In this document: piece by piece, positions 24,818-32,205 of the stretch
How positions within the stretch are numbered: the first letter of the stretch is position 1
Layout: each line of letters starts with the position of its first letter
Source of the DNA: Conexibacter sp.
Lineage (GTDB): Bacteria; Actinomycetota; Thermoleophilia; Solirubrobacterales; Solirubrobacteraceae
Direction: 5' to 3'
Assembly: GCA_025964055.1 (NCBI GenBank)
Contig: JAOPZP010000376.1
Coordinates: 1 to 32,606 of the forward strand
DNA length: 32,606 bases
Position numbers and translations under genes: made by a program
The notes under the pieces: model-generated
What the model was told of the DNA's origin: nothing
Database searches by the model: none
What the model saw: only the letters and a program-made list of their open reading frames with translations

Positions 24818-25869
24818 CTAGCACCGGCAACACCGCTCCCATGCCGCGAGCGGGACGATGGGCGAAGGCGCGACACGACGCGACGAGGTTCCTGGGCCCG
24901 TCGAGGGTGAGCGCCCTCTACACGTGGGTCGTGATCATCATCGTCTTCAGCATCTGGATCCCCGAGACGTTCCTCACCACGCTGACGTGGGAGAACATCG
25001 CCGCGTCGCAGGCGATCACCGCCATGCTGACGCTCGGCCTGCTGTTCCCGCTGGCCGCCGGGGTGTACGACCTCGCGGTGGGCCAGACGCTCGGCTTCGC
25101 CGCGGTGCTGTCGGCCTACCTGGTCAACCACGGGTTCGGCACGGCGTCGGCCATCGCGGTGACGCTCCTCGCCGGGCTCTGCGTCGGCGTGGTCAACGGC
25201 GTGCTGATCGTCGGGGTCCGCATCAACTCGTTCATCGCGACCCTGGGCGTCAGCTCGGTGCTGCTCGCGATCGTGGGCGCCATGTCGAACAACATCCAGA
25301 TCACCGGCCTGCCGTCGTCGTTCGAGCGCTTGGCGGGAGCGCAGCCGCTCGGGATCCCGATCGCGGTGATGTACCTCGTCGTCCTGGCGGTCGTGGCGTG
25401 GTACGCCTTGGAGCGCTCGCCCTTCGGTCGCTACCTGTTCGCCATCGGCGGGGCGGAGGAGGCGGCGCGCCTGGCGGGCGTCCCGACGCGGCGCCTCATG
25501 TTCGCCGCGCTGTTGATCAGCTCCACCACGGCGGCGCTCGCCGGCGTCGTGCTGACGGCCAAGCTCACGGCGGGTGACCCGGCTGCAGGCCCCAGCTACC
25601 TCCTGCCCGCGTACGCGGCGGCGTTCCTGGGGGCCACCCAGTTCACCCCCGGCCGGTTCAACGTGATCGGGGCGCTCACCGCGACCTATCTCCTGGCCAC
25701 CGGCGTCGCCGGGCTGCAGCTCACCGGCGCGAAGTTCTGGGTCACCGACCTCTTCAACGGCGTTGTGCTGCTGATCGCGCTGTCGCTTCCCATGGTGCAG
25801 GGGCGTCTGCGCCGCCGCAGTGCGGACATCGCCGCCCGCGAGGCGTCGAGCGCTCCGAGCGGATCATGA
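24814..25869 (+). CDS. ABC transporter permease (RbsC-like)
   Basis: GTGA overlap with the ATPase. Multiple hydrophobic helices; GVVNGVLIVGVRINSFIATLGVSSVLLAI, LERSPFGRYLFAIGGAEEAARLAGVPTRR. Confidence 0.92.
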   Translation: MTSTGNTAPMPRAGRWAKARHDATRFLGPSRVSALYTWVVIIIVFSIWIPETFLTTLTWENIAASQAITAMLTLGLLFPLAAGVYDLAVGQTLGFAAVLSAYLVNHGFGTASAIAVTLLAGLCVGVVNGVLIVGVRINSFIATLGVSSVLLAIVGAMSNNIQITGLPSSFERLAGAQPLGIPIAVMYLVVLAVVAWYALERSPFGRYLFAIGGAEEAARLAGVPTRRLMFAALLISSTTAALAGVVLTAKLTAGDPAAGPSYLLPAYAAAFLGATQFTPGRFNVIGALTATYLLATGVAGLQLTGAKFWVTDLFNGVVLLIALSLPMVQGRLRRRSADIAAREASSAPSGS

Positions 25870-25909
25870 TGCACAACGACGGGGGACATGCATCGATGAG
25901 GTGCCATCA

Positions 25910-25930
25910 ACGGGCAGCTACGTTGCCCGT
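25910..25930 (+). terminator. Hairpin ACGGGCA-N7-TGCCCGT after the ABC permease (possible terminator without a T-tract)
   Basis: Perfect 7-bp arms; no downstream T run, so a terminator role is uncertain. Confidence 0.3.
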
Positions 25931-26003
25931 GCCGGCCTGTGCCCGTCGTCGTCGCGCATCCGATCAGTCCACCCGGAAAGGTAGTCCGGCACGGTCCCCG
26001 TGC

Positions 26004-26017
26004 TAGAGTGTGATTAT
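26004..26017. promoter_or_regulatory. Shared motif site J (TAGAGTGTGATTAT) overlapping the GntR start
   Basis: TAGAGT-N6-ATG geometry; a variant of the shared motif. Confidence 0.45.
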
Positions 26018-26795
26018 GTGCAGGAGTCCGTCCTCGGGCATGCCGAGCTTCGTCGTTCCCGCCTACGGGACCCCTCGCAAGGCCGGCGAGCTGCTCGCCG
26101 ACGAGATCCGGGCGAGCATCATCGGCAGCGGCCTGGCCGCCGGCTCCAGGCTCCTGTCCGAAGGCGAGCTGATCGAGCAGCGCGGCCTCAGTCGGGCAAC
26201 CGTGCGCGAGGCGCTGCGCCTGCTCGAGGCCGAAGGGCTGATCACCGTCAAGCGCGGGCCGCGCGGCGGGATCACGGTTCGCCATCCGGATCCGTCGCAC
26301 ATCAGCCGGGCCCTCGCCACGATGGTCGCGCTGCGCGACGTCTCCCTGCGCCAGCTGTTCGACTTCCGGCTCTCGATCGAGCCGGATGCGGCAGGGGCGG
26401 CGGCGGCGGAGATCAGCGACGAATGGCGCGCGGCGTTGCTCGCCTCGACCGAGCCGTCGGAGTCCCACGTCCCCGAGAGCGTCGACTTCCATGTCCTCGT
26501 CGCCCAGGCCTCCGGCAACGCCCTGAACCACATCGTGCTCGCCGCGCTGCACGAGGTGCTCGAGCTCCACGTGCGCCTCGAGGCGCTCTCCGAGGAGACG
26601 TGGGAGCAGACTCGGTCGGCGCACGAGAAGATCGCCCGAGCGATCGCTTCCGGGAACAGCGCGAAGGCGCACAACGCCATGCGGCGGCACCTCGAGCAGT
26701 TCCGGGACGACATGGAGACCGCCGGCCGGCTCGACGAGCCGGTCATCCCGCGCTCGGCGTGGCGCCGCCCGGGCAGCACGGCGCCGTTTCGCTGA
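26016..26795 (+). CDS. GntR-family transcriptional regulator, FadR/FCD subfamily
   Basis: wHTH LLSEGELIEQRGLSRATVREALRLLEAEGLITVKRGPRGGITV. FCD domain with VDFHVLVAQASGN, AHEKIARAI, RRHLEQF. An alternative GTG start lies at 26010. Confidence 0.92.
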   Translation: MCRSPSSGMPSFVVPAYGTPRKAGELLADEIRASIIGSGLAAGSRLLSEGELIEQRGLSRATVREALRLLEAEGLITVKRGPRGGITVRHPDPSHISRALATMVALRDVSLRQLFDFRLSIEPDAAGAAAAEISDEWRAALLASTEPSESHVPESVDFHVLVAQASGNALNHIVLAALHEVLELHVRLEALSEETWEQTRSAHEKIARAIASGNSAKAHNAMRRHLEQFRDDMETAGRLDEPVIPRSAWRRPGSTAPFR

Positions 26796-26829
26796 GCCGG
26801 GGCAGGCCCGGCCCGGGCAACTCCCGGGA

Positions 26830-27627
26830 CTATGCGTGTGGGCCCGAAGGCGCCCGAGCGTCGTTTCGGTCGAAGAACCGCCGGATGCGCTCACGCGTGT
26901 CGCCGCCCGCGAACAGCGCGACGATCTCCTCGAGCTCATGCGCCATGCCTTGCTCGGGCTGCGACTGCGCCATGTCGACGCATCGGACGATCGCGGCGCC
27001 CGCGCGCGTTGAGCCCTGGCAGTAGCGGGTGGCCCAGTCCAGCGCGGCGGCGTCCGGCGCGTCGTCGACCCGCGTGACGAGGCCCAGGGCGACGGCCTCT
27101 TCGGCGTCGGCCTGGCGACCGGAGAGCATCAGCTCGAGCGCCGCGGCGCGCCCGATCATGCGGGTCAGGCGCTGCGTCCCGCCGGCCCCGGGCAGCAGGC
27201 CGAGCCGAACCTCGGGGAGGCCCAGCCGGGCACGCGGGCTGGCGAAGCGCAGATCGCAGGCGAGCGCGAGCTCGAGACCTCCTCCCAGGGCCACCCCGTC
27301 GATCGCGGCCAGCGTGATCGCCGGGAGGTCGGCGACGGCCTCGACCGCCTCGCGGACCGCCATCACGTATGCGCGAAACTCATCGGGCTCCGCGCCGCGG
27401 ACCACCGTCAGGTCCGCGCCCGCGCCGAAGTAACCGTCGACGCCGGACCGCAGGACGACCGCCTCGATCGGCGCGGAGCGCAGCTGCGCCATCGTCTCGG
27501 CGAGCGCGCGCACGAGCTCGACGGAGAAGGCGCCGACGGGCGGGTTGCGCAGCGTGACGACGGCGACGGCGCCCTGATGCGACACCTCGACGGCGGGGCC
27601 GGCCGGCTCCTGGCGATCGGCGCTCAC
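26830..27627 (-). CDS. Enoyl-CoA hydratase with canonical catalytic Glu pair
   Basis: GTG start 27627 overlapping the upstream stop (GTGA). GVALGGGLELALACD, LGLPEVRLGLLPGAGGTQRLTRMIG. Confidence 0.88.
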   Translation of the reverse strand: MSADRQEPAGPAVEVSHQGAVAVVTLRNPPVGAFSVELVRALAETMAQLRSAPIEAVVLRSGVDGYFGAGADLTVVRGAEPDEFRAYVMAVREAVEAVADLPAITLAAIDGVALGGGLELALACDLRFASPRARLGLPEVRLGLLPGAGGTQRLTRMIGRAAALELMLSGRQADAEEAVALGLVTRVDDAPDAAALDWATRYCQGSTRAGAAIVRCVDMAQSQPEQGMAHELEEIVALFAGGDTRERIRRFFDRNDARAPSGPHA

Positions 27628-30002
27628 CGCTGCGGCTCCGTCTCCGCGCGCCGGAGCCCGCACGACGCCGCGTGCGTCAGCGCGTGTGGCGGGAAGGGAT
27701 GGTTGCGCTGCTCCAGCGCGGCGCGGTACCAGAAGTGGAGCTCCTGCTCCCAGGTGAACCCAGCGCCTCCGTGCGCCTGGATGCAGCGCTCGACGACCAA
27801 CGGGTACATACGGCCGCACGCGCTCCGGCTACAGGCCAAGCCGAGGTCGTCGGCCGCCGCGTCGTCGCCGAGGTTCACGGCGACGTCGTAGGCGTGCCCG
27901 CGAGCGAGCTCCAGATCGACGTAGGCGTCGGCCAGCATGTGCTTGACCGCTTGGAAGGACCCGACGGGCACGCCGAACTGCTCGCGCTGGCTGACGTACT
28001 TGATCGTCCGGCGCAGCATCTCCTCCGCGCCGCCCAGGGCCTCCCCGTCGAGGCAGATCATGTAGGCCATGAGGCGCGTCACGACGAGCGAGTTCAGATC
28101 GCAGGGCCATCCGCCGAGGAACCCGGCGGAGTCGATGGCGACACCCTGCAGGACGAGGTCGGCCGCAGGCCGTGCGGGATCGACGGTCGGTCGCGGGGCG
28201 ACGGCCACGCCGGGGTGGTCGCGCGACACCACGGCGACGACCACGCGCTCTCCCAGCTCGATCGGGACGAGGAAGTGGTCCACCAGCTGGCCGAAGGGCA
28301 CGGCCTCCGCCCGTCCCGACAGGCGCAGTCCGCCGTCGGGCTCATAGCTGGGCTGGATGCTCGTCCACCGCGGGGATGCGGGCGTCCCGCCGTCGGGCAT
28401 GACCACCGTGGCCAGCGTCCGCCCGGTGAGCACGTCGTCGAGATTCACGCCGCCGGTCGCGTCGGGATGGGCGCTGAGCAAGGGCACGACCATCGCGGTG
28501 GTCATGGAGAACGGACCCGGGAGCAGATGGGCTCCGACGCTCTCGCTGAGGTGCAGCAGCGTGACGTTGTCGGCGGCGTCGTCGGCGTCGGCTCCGAGGC
28601 CGAACCAGCCCGCCTCCGCGACGGCGCTCCAGATCGCGGGCGAGAAGCCGTCGGTCTCCCGGGCCGCGTCCAGCGAGTCCTTCGAGAGGACGCTGTGGAG
28701 CATCGACTCGAAGCCGTCGCGCAGCAGGTCCTGCTCGTCGCTGACCGCCAGGCCTCCGGCGCGCACGCGAGGCGACGAGTCGGCGCGAGCGCTCCCCGAG
28801 CTCGACGGCAGGCCGATGCCGCGGGCGATCTGGTTGCGCTGGATCTCCGAGGTGCCGCCGTAGATGGTCTCGCCGCGCGAGAACATGAACGCGCGCAACC
28901 ACTCGGCCCCCTCGCCGGCGGCGCGGGTCTCGAGCGCCGCGACCACAAGGCCGAGCAGTTCCTGATGGGACTCGCTCCAATGCAGCTTCGTCAGCGCGGC
29001 GAGCGTCCCCACGCGGTCGGGCTCGTGGATCAGCCGCAGCACGCGCCCGACCGCGCTCGTCAGCAGCCTGCTGTCGATGTAGCAGTCGAGCAGCTGCGCG
29101 GACAGGCCGGGATCGCTGGAGGCGCAGCCACTCGGGGAGTCGAAGGGACGCACCAGGCGGATCGCGGTGCTGACCTCGCGCCGGAACCGCAGCGCACGCT
29201 CGGCGAAGGACAGGCCGCGCTCGAGCGAGAGGGCCTCCATGGCCAGGTCCCAACCCTGGTGGAGCTCGCCGATGACCTGGGACCGCGGGACGACGGCGTC
29301 GTCCAGGAACACCTCGGCGAACTCCGCCCCGCCCGCGATGTTCTGCAGGGAGCGGACCGAGACGCCGGGCTGGCGCATGTCGAGGATGACCAGGCTGATG
29401 CCCGCGTGCTTCGGCCCGGTGGCGTCGGTGCGCACGAGGGCGTAGCAGAACTGCGCGCGCTCGGCGAATGACGTCCAGATCTTCTGCCCGCTCAGGATCA
29501 GGCTGTCGTCCTCGAGCCGCGCGCGGGTCTGCAGGTTGGCGAGGTCCGATCCTGCGTTGGGCTCGGAAAAGCCCTGACACCACAACTCGGAGTGGTCCAG
29601 CATGGGCAGCAGGAACCGGTCGATCTGCTCCTGCGTGCCGTAGCGGATGAGCAGCGGGCCCACGATCGCGATCCCATTGGAGTTCAACGCTTCGGGGGCT
29701 CCCGCCCGCACCAGCTCCTCCAGGACGACGAGCTCAGCCTCGATCGGCAGGTCGCGCCCGCCGTAGGCCTCGGGCCAGCCGGGCGCCGCCCAGCGGCCGG
29801 CGGCCAGGCGCTCGCCCCAGCCGCGTCGGATCGGCACTGCGCGCTCGTCCGGTGTTCCGCGTGTGATGTCGCGCCACTCCGGGGGGAGGTTCTCATCCAG
29901 CCAGGCGCGGAACTCCTCGCGCAGGAGCCTCAAGCGATCGGCATCCCAACCGTGGGCGCGGTCACCGTCCATTGAAGGCTGACGCGTATGGAGAGAAGGC
30001 AT
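27624..30002 (-). CDS. Fused two-domain acyl-CoA dehydrogenase
   Basis: About 790 aa. First ACAD domain: GFSEPNAGSDLANLQTRARLED...GGTSEIQRNQIARGIGLP. Second: KYVSQREQFGVPVGSFQAVKHMLADAYVDLELA...CIQAHGGAGFTWEQELHFWYR. Start chosen at 30002 from the promoter geometry. Confidence 0.88.
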   Translation of the reverse strand: MPSLHTRQPSMDGDRAHGWDADRLRLLREEFRAWLDENLPPEWRDITRGTPDERAVPIRRGWGERLAAGRWAAPGWPEAYGGRDLPIEAELVVLEELVRAGAPEALNSNGIAIVGPLLIRYGTQEQIDRFLLPMLDHSELWCQGFSEPNAGSDLANLQTRARLEDDSLILSGQKIWTSFAERAQFCYALVRTDATGPKHAGISLVILDMRQPGVSVRSLQNIAGGAEFAEVFLDDAVVPRSQVIGELHQGWDLAMEALSLERGLSFAERALRFRREVSTAIRLVRPFDSPSGCASSDPGLSAQLLDCYIDSRLLTSAVGRVLRLIHEPDRVGTLAALTKLHWSESHQELLGLVVAALETRAAGEGAEWLRAFMFSRGETIYGGTSEIQRNQIARGIGLPSSSGSARADSSPRVRAGGLAVSDEQDLLRDGFESMLHSVLSKDSLDAARETDGFSPAIWSAVAEAGWFGLGADADDAADNVTLLHLSESVGAHLLPGPFSMTTAMVVPLLSAHPDATGGVNLDDVLTGRTLATVVMPDGGTPASPRWTSIQPSYEPDGGLRLSGRAEAVPFGQLVDHFLVPIELGERVVVAVVSRDHPGVAVAPRPTVDPARPAADLVLQGVAIDSAGFLGGWPCDLNSLVVTRLMAYMICLDGEALGGAEEMLRRTIKYVSQREQFGVPVGSFQAVKHMLADAYVDLELARGHAYDVAVNLGDDAAADDLGLACSRSACGRMYPLVVERCIQAHGGAGFTWEQELHFWYRAALEQRNHPFPPHALTHAASCGLRRAETEPQR

Positions 30003-30005
30003 ATC

Positions 30006-30017
30006 AGTATAATAATA
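30006..30017. promoter_or_regulatory. Shared motif site H (AGTATAATAATA)
   Basis: Immediately upstream of the fused ACAD start; TATTAT-N6-ATG on the minus strand. Confidence 0.5.
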
Positions 30018-30027
30018 GATCGGAACT

Positions 30028-30062
30028 GCCACGCCAAGTCCGACCTTGGAGCGGGGCGTGGC
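30028..30062. promoter_or_regulatory. Nested inverted repeat GCCACGCC...GGCGTGGC in the divergent ACAD/FprA region
   Basis: Perfect 8-bp outer arms with an inner CCAAG/CTTGG pair. Confidence 0.5.
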
Positions 30063-30090
30063 GACGGACCGTCAGCGATCGCGTGATATG

Positions 30091-30105
30091 AGTGTACTTA
30101 TTGAC
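30091..30105. promoter_or_regulatory. Shared motif site I (AGTGTACTTATTGAC)
   Basis: Upstream of FprA; long match to site A. Confidence 0.5.
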
Positions 30106-30170
30106 CCGAGCCCAAGGAGCGCCGCCTTGAACGTCCTTCCCGTCACTCCGGCCTCGTACCGCCAGGGCCG

Positions 30171-31577
30171 ATGGGCGTGACGGCGAAGCCCGGCGGCGCG
30201 GGCTCTCCGTTGCGGGTCGCGATCGTCGGCTCGGGCCCCGCTGGGTTCTATGGCGCCGGTCAGCTGCTGAACGCGCCCGATCTCGCCGTCGAGGTCGAGA
30301 TGTTCGACGGCCTGCCGACGCCGTGGGGGCTCGTCCGTGCCGGCGTGGCGCCCGACCACCCGAAGATCAAGTCGGTGAGCCGGGTGTTCGAGGGCATCGC
30401 CGGCAAGCCCGGCTTCCGTTTCCATGGCAACGTCGAGGTCGGCGTCGACGTCTCGCACGAAGAGCTCGCCAGCGCTCATCACGCAGTGATCTACGCGACC
30501 GGCGCACCGACGGACCGGCGGCTGGGCATCCCGGGCGAGGACCTCCTCGGCAGCCATGCCGCGACCGAGTTCGTCGCCTGGTACAACGGCCACCCCGACC
30601 ATGCCGGCCACGAGTTCGACCTCAGCGCGCCGCGCGCGGTCGTCATCGGCAACGGCAACGTCGCGCTCGTCGTGGCCCGGATGCTGGCGCTCACGCCCGC
30701 GGAGCTCGCCAGGACGGATACGGCCGACCACGCCCTCGAGGCGCTCGCGCGGTCAGGCGTCGAGGAGATCGTCGTGCTGGGCCGGCGCGGGCCGGCGCAG
30801 GCGGCGTACACCAATCGCGAGCTGTTGGAGCTCGCCGAGGTCGCGGACGCAGACGTGGTCGTCGACCCGGCCGAAGCGGCGCTCGACGAGCACAGCCGGG
30901 CCTTCCTGGAGTCCGACGCGTCGAGCCTGACCGAGCAGCGCAACGTCGAGATCGTGGCCGACTACGCGCAGCGCCGTCCCGCCGGCAAGCGCAAGCGGAT
31001 CGTCCTTCGGTTCCTGGCCTCGCCGACGGAGATCCTGGGATCGGAGCACGTCGAGGGGGTCCGCGTGGCGCGCAACGAGCTGACCACGGAGCTGCTTGCC
31101 CGCCCGACCGGGGTGACCGAGATCATCGAGGCCGGGCTGGTCCTGCGTTCCATCGGATACCGCGGGACCCGCATCCCCGGCGTCCCCTTCGACGACCGCC
31201 GCGCGACGATCCACAACCACCGCGGCCGCGTCACCGTCGAGGGCACGAGCGAGCCGCTGCCGGGGATCTACACCGCTGGGTGGATCAAGCGCGGACCCTC
31301 GGGCGTGATCGGCACGAACAAGAAGTGCGCGCACGAGACGGTCGGCCTGCTCCTCGAGGACCTCTCCGCGGGCCGCCTGCCCGAGCCCACGGCGGACCCC
31401 GACCAGGTGCTGTCGGCGATCGCCGAGCGCGGCGTGGACTTCGTCGACTACGTCGGTTGGGAGGCGGTGGACGCACACGAGCGAGCCATCGGCGAGCTCC
31501 AAGGCCGCCCCCGGGTCAAGCTCGTTCGCCGAGCGGAGCTTCTGGAGCACGCCAAGGCGGGGCCGGTTGCATCCTGA
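30171..31577 (+). CDS. Ferredoxin-NADP+ reductase (FprA/adrenodoxin reductase-like)
   Basis: RVAIVGSGPAGFYGAGQLL, DGLPTPWGLVRAGVAPDHPKIKSV, VVIGNGNVALVVARML, AGWIKRGPSGVIGTNKKCA. Confidence 0.93.
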   Translation: MGVTAKPGGAGSPLRVAIVGSGPAGFYGAGQLLNAPDLAVEVEMFDGLPTPWGLVRAGVAPDHPKIKSVSRVFEGIAGKPGFRFHGNVEVGVDVSHEELASAHHAVIYATGAPTDRRLGIPGEDLLGSHAATEFVAWYNGHPDHAGHEFDLSAPRAVVIGNGNVALVVARMLALTPAELARTDTADHALEALARSGVEEIVVLGRRGPAQAAYTNRELLELAEVADADVVVDPAEAALDEHSRAFLESDASSLTEQRNVEIVADYAQRRPAGKRKRIVLRFLASPTEILGSEHVEGVRVARNELTTELLARPTGVTEIIEAGLVLRSIGYRGTRIPGVPFDDRRATIHNHRGRVTVEGTSEPLPGIYTAGWIKRGPSGVIGTNKKCAHETVGLLLEDLSAGRLPEPTADPDQVLSAIAERGVDFVDYVGWEAVDAHERAIGELQGRPRVKLVRRAELLEHAKAGPVAS

Positions 31578-31605
31578 CGCCGGCGGGGACGGCACAGCGG
31601 GCCTG

Positions 31606-32196
31606 ATGCGGGTGCTGCGCACCTTCGCGTTCCTGGACCTGTCGGGCTTCACCGCGTTCACCGAGACCTACGGCGACATCGACGCCGTGGAGGTGATCGC
31701 CCACTTGCGGAGCACCATCCGCTCGGCAGCGCAGTCGAGCGGCGTGCGCGTCACCAGATGGCTTGGCGACGGCGCGATGCTCTCGGGCATCGGCGCTCCC
31801 GCAGTCCTCGGTTGTGCAGCGTCGATCTGCGACGTGATCAGCGAGCAGGGGCGCCTGCCGATCCGCGGTGGGATCTGCGAGGGCCGCGTGATCATGTTCG
31901 AGGGCGCCGACTACGTCGGCGCCGCGGTCAACGTCGCCGCCGGCCTGTGCGCGTCGGCCGAAGCCGGACAGCTGCTGACCACCGCGCGGACCGCGAGCCG
32001 CGCGAGGGCGGGCCTTCTGGCGGTCGAGGTGGGGCGGACGCCGATCCCGGGCCTGGTGGCCGATGTCAACGTCGTCGCGCTCGAGCGCTTCTGCGCGGCT
32101 CGATCGAGCGCGGGGGTCGCCTCCATGGGGTCGAGTTCAAGGTCCGGATCGAGCAGCTCGCCTGCCGGCCGACCTCGGGCGCGCGCGGCCCGATGA
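31606..32196 (+). CDS. Class III adenylate/guanylate cyclase-domain-like protein (possibly inactive)
   Basis: TFAFLDLSGFTAFTETYGD, TRWLGDGAMLSG, GADYVGAAVNVAAGLCASAEAGQLL. ATG 31606 preferred over TTG 31567. Confidence 0.75.
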   Translation: MRVLRTFAFLDLSGFTAFTETYGDIDAVEVIAHLRSTIRSAAQSSGVRVTRWLGDGAMLSGIGAPAVLGCAASICDVISEQGRLPIRGGICEGRVIMFEGADYVGAAVNVAAGLCASAEAGQLLTTARTASRARAGLLAVEVGRTPIPGLVADVNVVALERFCAARSSAGVASMGSSSRSGSSSSPAGRPRARAAR

Positions 32197-32205
32197 CTCG
32201 GCCGC

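Noticed and set aside
27672-29471. 599-aa + strand ORF over the fused ACAD
   Set aside because: Lacks motifs; ACAD signatures and GTGA coupling support the minus strand.
30075-30082. GCGATCGC octamer (HIP1-like)
   Set aside because: Expected often in GC-rich DNA and not clearly repeated as an element here.
32097-32196. Possible frameshift near the C-terminus of the cyclase-like gene (alternative frame ERGGRLHGVEFKVRIEQLACR)
   Set aside because: The alternative frame looks moderately protein-like but matches no family I can name; insufficient to call a frameshift.
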